Positions 53,916-62,689 are shown, counted from the first letter of the stretch. The stretch is 64,000 nucleotides of DNA from an uncultured Acetatifactor sp. (GCF_910585425.1 NZ_CAJUCP010000012.1:9700-73699); one strand, 5' to 3'. Numbers and translations: made by a program. The notes: generated from the letters alone by a model not told the origin.

Positions 53916-54680
53916 ATGCCCATGATTGTATACAGATGCGAGGACACCCTGGAGAGCGTCTTCACGGCAATCTACCAGGCGTATGAGGAGAAGCGGAATC
54001 ACGATGACACAATCCTCAGCCTTACGGACGATCCCCTGCTGTTTGCGGAGGACATCCCCGTGACGGCGGACGAGGAGAAGACCCGCAAGGTCATGCGGAC
54101 TCTGGAGCGGCGCTTCGGCAGGGAGGATTGTGAACGGCTGGCCATGGCGCTGGCCTCGGAGGACGAGGGGAAAGCGCAGGCGATTTACCGCACCGTGGTA
54201 CAGGGGCTGCGGGGGAGGTGCCGCCCGGGGCATCTCTTCGACAATCTGGCGGACGTTTGGGTGCACAGGGCCTTCGCGCTGGCCCGGGGCGTATCCACGG
54301 AGGTGGGCCATCAATTGCAGTTCATAAGGTTCCAGGAGCTGGAAAACGGCATGCTGTTTTCCAGGATAGGGCCGAAGAACGACGTGGTCGTCTTCGTTAT
54401 GCCCCATTTCGCCGACAGGCTGCCCATAGAGAATTTCGTCATCTATGACGAGAAGCGGAATCTGTTCGGGATACATCCGGCCAGGAAGCCCTGGTATCTG
54501 CTTCGGGGGGAGGAAGCGGACAGGCCGCAGAACCTTCGCTACTCGGACAGGGAACAGGAGTACCAGGAGCTTTTCCGGCAGTTCTGCCATACCATAACCG
54601 TAGAGGGACGGGAGAACCGGAAGCTCCAGAGAGGCATGCTGCCTTTGCGGTTCCGGGAATATATGGTGGAGTTCCAGTGA
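53916..54680 (+). CDS. TIGR03915/DUF4130-family DNA metabolism protein
   Basis: This 254-residue protein is usually paired with the radical SAM protein encoded upstream. The N-terminal IVYRCEDTLESVFTAIYQAYE block and the C-terminal VVFVMPHFADRLPIENFVIYDEKRN and LFRQFCHTITVEGRENRKLQR blocks fit the family. The pair is thought to act on damaged or modified DNA, but the reaction is unknown. The start at 53916 follows GGGAGAAAGG; the upstream open frame runs back into the repeat array. It ends just before a terminator, so the pair with the repeat between it is a unit. Confidence 0.85.
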   Translation: MPMIVYRCEDTLESVFTAIYQAYEEKRNHDDTILSLTDDPLLFAEDIPVTADEEKTRKVMRTLERRFGREDCERLAMALASEDEGKAQAIYRTVVQGLRGRCRPGHLFDNLADVWVHRAFALARGVSTEVGHQLQFIRFQELENGMLFSRIGPKNDVVVFVMPHFADRLPIENFVIYDEKRNLFGIHPARKPWYLLRGEEADRPQNLRYSDREQEYQELFRQFCHTITVEGRENRKLQRGMLPLRFREYMVEFQ

Positions 54681-54695
54681 CAAAATGCAAAAGGG

Positions 54696-54741
54696 CTCTC
54701 CGTGTCAGATAGATTCGGTGCTATCTGAGCGGGGAGTTTTG
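54696..54741 (+). terminator. Rho-independent terminator after the DUF4130-family gene
   Basis: TCAGATAG pairs with CTATCTGA, and outer CTCTCC pairs with GGGGAG (one G-T pair) across a small internal loop. TTTTG follows. Confidence 0.75.
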
Positions 54742-54943
54742 TGCTATACTTATAAACGTATATGTATGTATTAGCGGGGAAGCAAGGAATAGGCTCTCGG
54801 AATTTCAGAAAGCAGAATCAGGCATTGTTGCAGGACGGCATCTGGAGAAGTGGAGGAATCGTTCCCAAGGATTTCCAGAAAACCGCGTGATACGTAGCCT
54901 GGAGATTCCGAGAGGATATAGGATATATATAGGGGACAGAGCG

Positions 54944-57853
54944 ATGGGAGAGGAAAGCGCAGGAATGATGGAAGATATGAGAGAAACGGAACCGCTGGAG
55001 GAGGTGCGCGTATCCGTGCGCAGGCTGGTGGAATTCATCCTGCGCCACGGGGACATCGACAACCGCCGCCATGTATCTCCGGATAACGCCATGCAGGAGG
55101 GCGGCCGTGTCCACCGCATGATCCAGCGCAGGATGGGCGCGGAATACCAGGCCGAGGTGCCGCTGAAGATGACCTTTCCCGGGCAGGGCTACATGCTCAG
55201 CGTGGAGGGGCGGGCGGACGGCATCATCCATAAGGACGGCAAGGTCACCATCGATGAGATCAAGGGGACCTACCGCGACATCGCCAGGCTGAGAGCCCCT
55301 CTGCCGCTGCACATGGCCCAGGCCAAGTGCTACGCCTATCTGTACGGTTCGCGCCAGGGGCTGGAGAGGGTGGGCGTGCGCCTGACCTACTGCCACATGC
55401 CCTCCGGGGAGATCCGATATTTCCACGAAGAATACGAATTTGACAGCCTGGCGGAATGGTTCGATGGACTGCTTGCCGCTTATCGGAAATGGTCTGACTA
55501 TTCCTGGAAGTGGCGGGGCATCCGCGGAGATTCCATCCGGGGGCTGGAGTTCCCCTTCCCCTACAGGGAGGGGCAGAGGGAGCTGGCGTCCCATGTGTAC
55601 AGGACGATTTATCATAAGAAGAAACTCTTCCTGGAAGCCCCCACGGGAGTGGGCAAGACCATCTCCACCGTCTACCCGGCCGTCCAGGCCATGGGGCAGG
55701 GGATGGGGGAGAAGCTCTTCTACCTGACTGCCAAGACCATCACCAGGACAGTGGCGGAGGAGGCCATAGACATCCTGCGGGGGAAGGGCCTGCGTCTGAA
55801 GAGCGTCATCCTCACCGCCAAGGAGAAGATCTGCTTCATGGAGGAGACCGAGTGCAACCCGGAGTCCTGCCCCTACGCAAAGGGGCATTACGACAGGGTC
55901 AACGACGCCGTGTTCGACATGCTGAACCGGGAAGAACGCTTCGACAGGGGGACCATCGAGGCCTATGCCGCCAGGCACATGGTCTGTCCCTTTGAGATGT
56001 GCCTGGACGCCAGCCTCTTTGCCGATGCGGTCATCTGCGACTACAATTACCTCTTCGACCCCCATGTGTACCTGAAGCGCTTCTTCGGGGAGGGCGCGGC
56101 CGGAAACTACATCTTCCTGATCGACGAGGCCCACAACCTGCTGGAGCGGGGCAGGGAGATGTACAGCGCCGTGCTCTATAAGGAGGCTTTCCTGGAGCTG
56201 TCCAGGGAACTGAAAAAGACACTTGTGTCACAAAAAGGAAGGAAGGGGAAAAGGGGCAAAAACACTGAGGTTTCCGGCCAGATGGACTTAAATATGACAC
56301 TTGTTTCGACACGTGTGTCAGAAGTTTTGGACGGTATGGAAGAAGGCGGATGTGCCGAAGCCTCCGGTGACGATTCCGGCCTGCCGGAGACCGCCTGCGG
56401 GGATGGTGCCTACGGGAATCCGGGCGGGTCCTCCGGGGCCAGGAGCGTCCTGGCCAGACAGGGGTACGGTGAGAAGCTGATCTACCATCTGGAGAAATGC
56501 AACCGGGAGCTTCTGGCCTTGAAGCGTCAGTGTGAGGACTACTGCGTCGTGGAGAGCATAGAGGCGTTCACGGAGAGCCTGATGCGGCTCCGCACTGTCC
56601 TGGAGGACTACCTTTCAGAGCAGGAGGAGGGGGAGCTGCCCGTCCGGGAGCTGCTGTTGGAATTCTACTTTGCGGTGAGCCATTTCTTTACCGTCTACGA
56701 CCTGCTGGACGAGAGCTATGTGAAATATACCCAGCTCTGCGATGACGGCAGCTTCTTCCTGAAGCTCCTGTGCGTGGACCCGGGCGGGAACCTGAGAAGC
56801 TGCATGCAGCGGGGCCGCAGCACGATTCTGTTCTCCGCCACCCTGCTGCCCATCCAGTATTATAAGAAGCTGCTGGGCGGGGAGCCGGAGGACTATGAGG
56901 TCTACGCCAGGTCCGTATTCCAGCCGGACAGGCGGGGGCTGTTCATCGCAGCCGATGTGACCAGCAAGTACACCAGGCGATCCGAGGAGGAATACGAGTG
57001 CATCGCCCGCTATATCGAGGAGATCGTCAAGAACCGCCACGGCAACTACATGGTCTTCTGCCCCTCCTACGCCTTCCTGCGGATTATCCACGGGAAGTAT
57101 GTGGATAACTTCGGGGGAGAGGACAGGGAGTGCATGCTCCAGAGCGAGTCCATGAGCGAGGCGGACAGGGAGGCCTTCCTGGACCGCTTCCGCGCCGCAC
57201 CAGGCGCATCTTCGGAGGTTACTCCAGGCGCATCTCCAGGGGTTGCCTCCAGCACATCTCCGGAGGTTGTCCCAGGCACATCTCCAGGGGTTGCCCCAGG
57301 TGCATCTCCGGAGGTTGCTCCTAACGCATCTCCAGGGGTTGCCCCAGGCGCATCTCTGGAGGTTGCCCCTAACGCATCTTCAGGGGTTGCCTCAGGCACA
57401 TCTCCAGAGGTTGCCCCTAACGCATCACCAGGGGTTGCCCCCGGCGATACAGCGGAAGGCCCCGACCGCGTCCTCATAGGCTTCTGCGTGCTGGGCGGGA
57501 TATTCGGCGAGGGCATCGACTTGAAGCGCGACAGCCTGATCGGGGCCATCATCATAGGCACCGGCCTGCCCCAGGTCTCCCAGGAGAAGGAGATTCTGAA
57601 GTCCTGCTTCGACGCGGGGGCGGAGAACGGCTTCGACTACGCCTACCGGTATCCCGGCATGAACAAGGTGCTGCAGGCTGCCGGGCGGGTCATCCGCACC
57701 GCAGAGGACGTGGGCATCATCGCCCTGCTGGATGAGCGCTTCCTGCAGCCCGCCTACCGCAGGCTCTTCCCCAGGGAGTGGGAGCGGTTCGAGACCGTGA
57801 CGGTCAATGAAGTGGCGAAGCGGGTGGAGCGCTTCTGGGATGAGTGGCTGTAA
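54944..57853 (+). CDS. Rad3/DinG-type DNA helicase with N-terminal PD-(D/E)XK domain and repeat insertion
   Basis: This ATP-dependent superfamily 2 helicase has about 969 residues. The N-terminal 200 residues form a PD-(D/E)XK-type domain (VEGRADGII, then VTIDEIKGTY and HMAQAKCYAYLYG), as in Cas4/RecB-like nucleases. The motor has Walker A APTGVGKT near residue 230 and DEAH at 394-397. Four Cys of an iron-sulfur cluster lie between them (region about 295-352). GFCVLGGIFGEGIDL is motif V and QAAGRVIRT is motif VI. Residues 754-833 are ten tandem 8-residue repeats inserted just before motif V. Starts at 54887 or 54968 are possible alternatives. Confidence 0.88.
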   Translation: MGEESAGMMEDMRETEPLEEVRVSVRRLVEFILRHGDIDNRRHVSPDNAMQEGGRVHRMIQRRMGAEYQAEVPLKMTFPGQGYMLSVEGRADGIIHKDGKVTIDEIKGTYRDIARLRAPLPLHMAQAKCYAYLYGSRQGLERVGVRLTYCHMPSGEIRYFHEEYEFDSLAEWFDGLLAAYRKWSDYSWKWRGIRGDSIRGLEFPFPYREGQRELASHVYRTIYHKKKLFLEAPTGVGKTISTVYPAVQAMGQGMGEKLFYLTAKTITRTVAEEAIDILRGKGLRLKSVILTAKEKICFMEETECNPESCPYAKGHYDRVNDAVFDMLNREERFDRGTIEAYAARHMVCPFEMCLDASLFADAVICDYNYLFDPHVYLKRFFGEGAAGNYIFLIDEAHNLLERGREMYSAVLYKEAFLELSRELKKTLVSQKGRKGKRGKNTEVSGQMDLNMTLVSTRVSEVLDGMEEGGCAEASGDDSGLPETACGDGAYGNPGGSSGARSVLARQGYGEKLIYHLEKCNRELLALKRQCEDYCVVESIEAFTESLMRLRTVLEDYLSEQEEGELPVRELLLEFYFAVSHFFTVYDLLDESYVKYTQLCDDGSFFLKLLCVDPGGNLRSCMQRGRSTILFSATLLPIQYYKKLLGGEPEDYEVYARSVFQPDRRGLFIAADVTSKYTRRSEEEYECIARYIEEIVKNRHGNYMVFCPSYAFLRIIHGKYVDNFGGEDRECMLQSESMSEADREAFLDRFRAAPGASSEVTPGASPGVASSTSPEVVPGTSPGVAPGASPEVAPNASPGVAPGASLEVAPNASSGVASGTSPEVAPNASPGVAPGDTAEGPDRVLIGFCVLGGIFGEGIDLKRDSLIGAIIIGTGLPQVSQEKEILKSCFDAGAENGFDYAYRYPGMNKVLQAAGRVIRTAEDVGIIALLDERFLQPAYRRLFPREWERFETVTVNEVAKRVERFWDEWL
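57203..57442 (+). repeat. Ten in-frame 24-bp tandem repeats inside the helicase gene
   Basis: Exactly 240 bp encode ten 8-residue units of the type [GN]-[AT]-S-[PSL]-[GE]-V-[AV]-P. Units alternate between PGVAP and PEVAP forms. All units are in frame, so copy-number changes would not break the helicase. Pro/Ala/Ser content suggests an extended flexible loop. Confidence 0.97.
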
Positions 57854-57885
57854 GGGTTTGCGGCATCCGCCATATCCTACCCCGG

Positions 57886-57913
57886 CCTGTGGAAAGTGGG
57901 GATGCCTCCACAG
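57886..57913 (+). terminator. Hairpin after the helicase gene
   Basis: CCTGTGGA pairs with TCCACAGG around a 12-base loop. No U-tract follows, so it may be a weak terminator or simply part of the DnaA-box-like cluster next to it. Confidence 0.4.
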
Positions 57914-57919
57914 GGGAAA

Positions 57920-58042
57920 TGTGGAAATGACATGCAGTGTATCAAAAATGACAGATGTGTAAATGTGGATAACTCTGTGGATTTTGTGGATTTTTTGGGG
58001 ATGGGCCTTCCATAAAATGACATTCGGATCAAGTTATCCACA
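57920..58042 (+). promoter_or_regulatory. Cluster of DnaA-box-like motifs
   Basis: Two perfect DnaA boxes (TGTGGATAA at 57964-57972 and TTATCCACA at 58034-58042) face each other. Three one- or two-mismatch copies lie around them (TGTGGAAAT at 57920-57928, TGTGGATTT at 57976-57984 and 57985-57993). No dnaA or dnaN gene is near. Confidence 0.55.
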
Positions 58043-58129
58043 AAAAGGCCTCGAAAAAGCCTGAAAACAGAACTGAACCGGTCAATCTAAAAGCCAATGA
58101 AAAAGTTGGCGGAATTCGGAAAAATAGTG

Positions 58130-58158
58130 TTGACATATGATATTATATGGCGTATAGT
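58130..58158 (+). promoter_or_regulatory. Sigma-A promoter of the PadR operon
   Basis: A perfect TTGACA is followed after 17 bp by TATAGT, the best promoter match in the window. The -10 sits within one arm of a long inverted repeat that may be the operator. Confidence 0.85.
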
Positions 58159-58193
58159 ATAGGCATCAGCTAATATTATACGCCATATAATAT
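58140..58193 (+). promoter_or_regulatory. Long inverted repeat, probable PadR operator
   Basis: A 17-bp arm (ATATTATATGGCGTATA, 58140-58156) is repeated exactly in reverse at 58177-58193, 20 bp away. A third partial half site (TATGGCAGTATA) follows at 58196-58207. The first arm covers the -10 region of the promoter, so a bound dimer would block transcription. Confidence 0.7.
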
Positions 58194-58235
58194 TGTATGG
58201 CAGTATAGTGTTACAGAAGGTAAGGAGCGGATTGA

Positions 58236-58559
58236 ATGGTATTTAACACAGGCGCAGCGCTTTTGGATGCCATCGTGCTGGCCGTTGTGTCCAAGGAGCC
58301 GGAGGGGACCTACGGGTACAAGATCACCCAGGAGGTCAGGCAGGTTATCGAGCTGTCGGAATCCACGCTTTATCCTGTGCTGCGGAGGCTGCAGAAGGAT
58401 GAATGCCTGGAGATCTACGACATGGAATGCGCGGGCAGGAACAGGCGCTATTATAAGGTAACCAGCAGGGGCTGGGCGCAGCTGCATCTGTACGAGAGCG
58501 AATGGCGGAGGTATGCTGACAAAATTACGGGATTATTTGAGGGAAGGATAGGACTATGA
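58236..58559 (+). CDS. PadR family transcriptional regulator
   Basis: This 107-residue winged-helix repressor has the PadR layout: LDAIVLAVVSKEPEGTYGYKITQEV, the recognition helix region SESTLYPVLRRLQKDECLEIYD, and a short C-terminal dimer helix. AAGGAGC precedes the ATG. It heads an operon with DUF1700 and DUF4097 genes, a common set in Firmicutes thought to respond to envelope stress or antimicrobial compounds. The large inverted repeat at its promoter is a natural autoregulation site. Its stop overlaps the next start (ATGA). Confidence 0.93.
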   Translation: MVFNTGAALLDAIVLAVVSKEPEGTYGYKITQEVRQVIELSESTLYPVLRRLQKDECLEIYDMECAGRNRRYYKVTSRGWAQLHLYESEWRRYADKITGLFEGRIGL

Positions 58560-59506
58560 ACAGAGCGGATTTTATGAACCAACTGGAAAGCCTGCTCACG
58601 GGCATCGCAACCACGGAGCGGGAGGAGGCGATTCAGTATTACAATGACTACTTCGATGACGCCGGGGCGGAGAACGAGCAGGAGGTCATAGAGGCGCTGG
58701 GCAACCCGGCCCGGGTGGCGGAGAACATCAAGCGCGACCTCCTGGACAGCGGCTATGGGAAGAAGCCCGCGGGCAAGGCAAAGGCCTCCGACCGGGCGCT
58801 GATGGAGTACGGCCAGAGCGACCCGGGCGGGGAGGCGGACACCGGGGAGGATGCGGATGCCGGACATGCGGCCGCCGCCGGACAGGGAAGCGGGAATTTC
58901 ACCGCAGGCCGGGAGGACAGGACCGCCGGGGAGTCCGCCGGAGCTGCCTGGAACGGCAGAGGCGGCCCGGGCGGCGCACAGGCCGGGACAGCGTCCAATG
59001 GGGCTGGCTGGAACCCCTTTGAGGGTTACGGGAGGAGCGCCGAGAGCGCCCCGCCGGAGGAGGACGCCTACAGGTGGAGCCATGACACTGCCGGGTGGTT
59101 CGGGGAGAAGCCCGAAAAGGAGAGGAAAGAAGCCATGCCCGCCTGGGCCATCGCCCTGCTGATTACGGTGCTGGTATTCGGATTCCCGGTGTACGGCGGC
59201 GTGTTCATGGGAATTCTGGGGCTGCTGCTGGGGTGGTTCGGCACCATTCTTGGCCTCGGCGTGGGCGCGATTACCCTGCTGGTCCTGTTCCTGGTGCTGG
59301 CGGTGGTAGGCATCCTCTGCCTGTTCATCAATCCATGGGTGGGGATAGCCCTGGTGGGGGCAGGCCTGCTGGTGGGGTGTTTCGGCATACTGCTGATGAT
59401 GCTGACCGTGGCCATGGCAGGAATCGCCACGCCCGCCATCTTCCGGGGGATTTTTGGGCTGTTTGGCTTTGTGAAGCGCAAATGCCTGGCGTTGGCCGGC
59501 AGATAG
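58556..59506 (+). CDS. DUF1700 (HAAS) domain membrane protein
   Basis: This 316-residue protein has an N-terminal HAAS/DUF1700 helical domain (residues 1-65, MNQLESLLTGI and EVIEALGNPARVAENIKRD), a long Gly/Ala-rich hydrophilic linker (about 70-175) and five or so membrane helices at the C terminus. The family is usually paired with PadR-type regulators and DUF4097 proteins, as here, and its molecular role is unknown. The linker is unusually long and low in complexity. It overlaps the PadR gene by four bases, so it is translationally coupled. Confidence 0.88.
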   Translation: MNRADFMNQLESLLTGIATTEREEAIQYYNDYFDDAGAENEQEVIEALGNPARVAENIKRDLLDSGYGKKPAGKAKASDRALMEYGQSDPGGEADTGEDADAGHAAAAGQGSGNFTAGREDRTAGESAGAAWNGRGGPGGAQAGTASNGAGWNPFEGYGRSAESAPPEEDAYRWSHDTAGWFGEKPEKERKEAMPAWAIALLITVLVFGFPVYGGVFMGILGLLLGWFGTILGLGVGAITLLVLFLVLAVVGILCLFINPWVGIALVGAGLLVGCFGILLMMLTVAMAGIATPAIFRGIFGLFGFVKRKCLALAGR

Positions 59507-59572
59507 GATGGATTCGCGGGAGCTGAGGCTTACGGCTGGAGGCAGCCGAGGCGGAAAGGACTGGATATAATA

Positions 59573-60628
59573 ATGAAGAGATTCATGAAGGGCTGTGCGA
59601 TCACAGCATTGATATTTTGGGTAACAGGCATGGTGCTGGCGGTGGTGGGCGGCAGGATTGCAGGGGACATGGCCATCGCCCGGGCAGTGGAGCAGGCAAC
59701 GAAGGGAAGGGTGAGGATAGATTCCGACAGCGTCAGGAGCTGGGGCAGGCATGGCCTGGGAGGCTGGATCCTGGAAATGATGGACCTGCACTTTGACGGC
59801 TCGACCGACACCATAGACGAAGTCGCGGGCAGTGCCGCGGACTACGGCTATGATGAGGGCCGATACGATGACATGGATTGGCCCGAAGACGACCACGAGG
59901 TAGAGTTTTCCAGTGACAGGCATATCTTCAGCGGGGATGTGGAGATGTTCTGCCCCGGGGAGGGTATCCGGAACCTGGAGATCGACATAGGAGGCTGCTG
60001 GTTCCAGACAGCGGATTCCCCGGACGGGGAGGTGTACCTGGAGGCGGAGAATGCCTATAAGTTCCAGGGCTATGTGGACGGCGACACCCTGCATGTGATA
60101 TCCACCAGCAGGCTGCCCTCGGACGCGGGGGACTGCCATATTACCCTGTACCTGCCCAGGGATTATCGGTTCCATGAGGTAGAGATGGAGTTGGGGGCCG
60201 GGCAGATGAACCTCGGGACGCTGTATGCCGACAGCGCATCGCTGGAGGTGGGCGCGGGCCAGATTATCGTGTACGACAGGGCGGAGATATCGGACCTGGA
60301 GGTCAGCGTGGGAGTGGGCAGCATCGACCTGGGCGTCCTGGAGGCAGATGAGCTGGAGGTAGAGGTAGGCATGGGGGCGTTTGTGGTGACCGAGGCGGAT
60401 ATCAGGCGCGGCGCCGATGTGAACTGCTCCATGGGCAGCGTGGACATGACGGTGCGGGGCCGGGAGAGCGACTTCAACTACGAGGTGGAATGCGCTATGG
60501 GTGCCATCAATCTGGGGGAATGGGAGTATGCGGGCCTTGGCCAGGAGAAGAAGATTGACAACGGTGCGTCCAGGAAGGTAAAGCTGGAATGTTCCATGGG
60601 ATACATCGACATGCGGTTCATGGAGTGA
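59573..60628 (+). CDS. DUF4097 beta-strand repeat protein
   Basis: This 351-residue protein has one N-terminal membrane helix (residues 8-28) and a large outer domain made of repeated beta strands: LEVGAGQIIV, LEVSVGVGSIDLG, LEVEVGMGAFVV and the VNCSMGSVDM and VECAMGAINLG segments, typical of DUF4097. Such domains form short beta-helix-like stacks. The protein is the third member of the PadR/DUF1700/DUF4097 set. Its stop is about 35 bp before a terminator. Its exact function is not known. Confidence 0.88.
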   Translation: MKRFMKGCAITALIFWVTGMVLAVVGGRIAGDMAIARAVEQATKGRVRIDSDSVRSWGRHGLGGWILEMMDLHFDGSTDTIDEVAGSAADYGYDEGRYDDMDWPEDDHEVEFSSDRHIFSGDVEMFCPGEGIRNLEIDIGGCWFQTADSPDGEVYLEAENAYKFQGYVDGDTLHVISTSRLPSDAGDCHITLYLPRDYRFHEVEMELGAGQMNLGTLYADSASLEVGAGQIIVYDRAEISDLEVSVGVGSIDLGVLEADELEVEVGMGAFVVTEADIRRGADVNCSMGSVDMTVRGRESDFNYEVECAMGAINLGEWEYAGLGQEKKIDNGASRKVKLECSMGYIDMRFME

Positions 60629-60670
60629 AGATAAAAAAGTTCCACCTGTGCGGTGGAAAAAGTTTGCAAA

Positions 60671-60710
60671 AAAGCCTGCAGAGTGGATATGCCACCCTGC
60701 AGGCTTTTGC
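60671..60710 (+). terminator. Bidirectional terminator between the DUF4097 and ECF genes
   Basis: AAAGCCTGCAG pairs perfectly with CTGCAGGCTTT, with A and T tracts on both sides, so it can end transcription from either direction. Confidence 0.9.
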
Positions 60711-60727
60711 GCGGGCTCATTCAGCAC

Positions 60728-61666
60728 TCAGATTTCCACGGACAGCCCGGACTTCCGCAGCGCCGGCCGCAGGGCCAGATAGAAGACAGAGGCCGCAATC
60801 ACTGCCACGACGGCGTTCACCCCTGTGGTGAGGGCGGCGATTTTCGCCAGAGCGGCCGCGATGTCCTGGGGCACGCCCAGGAGATAGGTCTTGTAGAAAT
60901 ACCCCACCAGAGGGTCGGCCACCACATTGAAGGCCATGCCGCAGAAGGCGGCGGCAACCGTGGCCATGGCCGCCTTCCTGCCGTCCCGGGCCTGGTTCAG
61001 ATGGCAGATTCCGTGTGCCACCAGCCCGACAATCAGTCCGATGCACAGCTTCAGGAAGAAGGTCTTGGGCGCGCTGGTCACATAGGACGTGGTCAGGTCG
61101 GCGATGGTCATGCCGACCGCTCCGGCCAGGCCGCCCCAGTAGCCGCCCAGCAGCAGGGCCGCCAGCACGCAGAACACATTGCCGAAGTGGAAGGCGGTCT
61201 TCTCGGGCCCAACGGGGATGTCGATTTTGAAGAAGGCGAAGCCGATGTAGCAAAGGGCCGCCAGCAGCCCTGCCTGGGCCAGGCGCTTTACGTCCGCCTG
61301 CCGGGAGCCGGAGCTGCGTCTGCCGATGACGGCATTGTAGATTCCCCTGGCCGTCAGCAGGATGGCGAAGAATACAAGCGTCAGGCCGTAGGAATAGGGA
61401 CGCTCCAGCGACAGCTTCTCAGCGGAGAGCTGCTCTGACTGGGCGGTGAGGGCCTCTAAGTCCCCTTCCTGCGTCCCCTCCTTTACGGCGCCGATCTGGG
61501 CCTTGACCTCGGACAGCTGCGCACCTGTGACAGTGGATTCCCGGTAGCTGGTGTTGTAGGTGTATACGGAAAAGAGGATGCCTGCGATTAATAAAACAGC
61601 CCCGATTATCAACAGACTGTAGCTTTTCTGCCTTTCCGCTGTTCCATGATTCTGATTCCTGCTCAT
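60728..61666 (-). CDS. ECF transporter S component with N-terminal extension
   Basis: This 312-residue membrane protein's C-terminal 190 residues have the ECF S-component layout of about six helices, with FFKIDIPVGPEKTAFHFGNVFCVLAALLLGG as the substrate-binding start. S components bind vitamins or related small molecules and use a shared ECF ATPase module. Unusually, the N-terminal 120 residues add an extra membrane helix (17-36), a predicted coiled-coil stretch (about 48-85, rich in Glu, Gln and Lys) and another helix. The ligand is not evident; no riboswitch was recognised upstream. It is convergent with the DUF4097 gene across a bidirectional terminator. Confidence 0.85.
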   Translation of the reverse strand: MSRNQNHGTAERQKSYSLLIIGAVLLIAGILFSVYTYNTSYRESTVTGAQLSEVKAQIGAVKEGTQEGDLEALTAQSEQLSAEKLSLERPYSYGLTLVFFAILLTARGIYNAVIGRRSSGSRQADVKRLAQAGLLAALCYIGFAFFKIDIPVGPEKTAFHFGNVFCVLAALLLGGYWGGLAGAVGMTIADLTTSYVTSAPKTFFLKLCIGLIVGLVAHGICHLNQARDGRKAAMATVAAAFCGMAFNVVADPLVGYFYKTYLLGVPQDIAAALAKIAALTTGVNAVVAVIAASVFYLALRPALRKSGLSVEI

Positions 61667-61742
61667 ATAATTTATCTCCTTATGACTTATATTTGGGCCT
61701 TTTTTGTTTTTCCGTGGCTGTCTATGCGCCTGACCGGAAAGG

Positions 61743-61772
61743 TTTGCAAAAAGCGCCTATTTGTAATATAAT
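61743..61772 (+). promoter_or_regulatory. Putative promoter of the AraC-family gene
   Basis: TTTGCA and a perfect TATAAT are 18 bp apart, ending 72 bp before the coding start. The AT-rich stretch also contains minus-strand -10-like sequences that could serve the ECF gene. Confidence 0.6.
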
Positions 61773-61843
61773 ATAACTAAATTCTCCAGGAGTCAAGAGC
61801 GTTGCCCGGACGGTACAGGGCCGGGTTTCAGAAGGGGAAAGCT

Positions 61844-62668
61844 ATGCAGTCTTTGGAATTATATGAACAGAAAATCATCAGCGATGCGGAGTTTCCGGTG
61901 CAGATGTTCGTCAACGATGTGGGCAAGAAGGTCTGGTACTTCACCCAGCACTGGCACGAGCACATCGAGCTCCACTATGTGCTGGAGGGCAGGACCACCC
62001 TGCGGCTGGGGCAGCGGGAGATCCTGGCCGGGGAGGGGAACCTGGTGGTGGTCAACAGCAACGAGCTCCACGCGGGCTACTGTGACGGAACCCATATGCG
62101 GGTATTGGTCATCATATTCGACATGGGGGATTTCTACAAGGAGCTGGCAGACAAGAACGTAATCTTCCAGTCCCTGGTGGAGCGGGACGAGACCATAGAC
62201 GCCATCATGTCCGCCATCCAGAAGGAATACAGCGAGCAGAGGATTGGCTACCGCCTGATCTGCAAGGGGGAGCTGCTCCACCTAATCGTCCACCTGGCCC
62301 GGGAGTACGCCGCGGAGGTGCTCACGGAGCGGGAGAGCGATAGCAGAAAGAGACGCTTGGAGAGGCTCAACACCGTGCTGGACTACATCCAGTCCAACTA
62401 CACCAAGCAGATTAGCAACAGGGAGCTGGCGGACATTATCCACTTAAGCGAGGACAGGTTCAACCATCTGTTCAAGGAGAGCATGGGAATGCCGCCGCTC
62501 CAATACATGAACGAGGTCCGCATGAAGAAGGCCATGAACCTGCTCAAGAGGAAGGAGGGCACGGTGGTGGAGATTGCGGACAGCGTGGGGTTCACGGATT
62601 ACAACCATTTCGGGCGGCAGTTCAGACGGTATTACGGCTGTGCGCCCTCGGAGATCCTGAAAAAATAA
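61844..62668 (+). CDS. AraC family transcriptional regulator
   Basis: This 274-residue sugar- or metabolite-responsive regulator has an N-terminal cupin (WHEHIELHYVLEG, with metal- or ligand-binding His residues, and NSNELHAG) and a C-terminal pair of helix-turn-helix motifs (ISNRELADIIHLSEDRFNHLFKE and VVEIADSVGFTDYNHFGRQFRRYYG). AGGGG precedes the ATG at 61844; an upstream TTG at 61802 is less likely. It probably controls the sugar isomerase gene immediately downstream, from which it is separated by a terminator. Confidence 0.92.
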   Translation: MQSLELYEQKIISDAEFPVQMFVNDVGKKVWYFTQHWHEHIELHYVLEGRTTLRLGQREILAGEGNLVVVNSNELHAGYCDGTHMRVLVIIFDMGDFYKELADKNVIFQSLVERDETIDAIMSAIQKEYSEQRIGYRLICKGELLHLIVHLAREYAAEVLTERESDSRKRRLERLNTVLDYIQSNYTKQISNRELADIIHLSEDRFNHLFKESMGMPPLQYMNEVRMKKAMNLLKRKEGTVVEIADSVGFTDYNHFGRQFRRYYGCAPSEILKK

Positions 62669-62689
62669 ACAGCAGAATCGTATGTATAA

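Noticed and set aside
53388..54683. Long minus-strand open frame through the tandem repeat, giving a repetitive Cys/Pro/His-rich protein.
   Set aside because: It is antisense to the repeat and the DUF4130-family gene, both better supported, and has no ribosome site or family resemblance.
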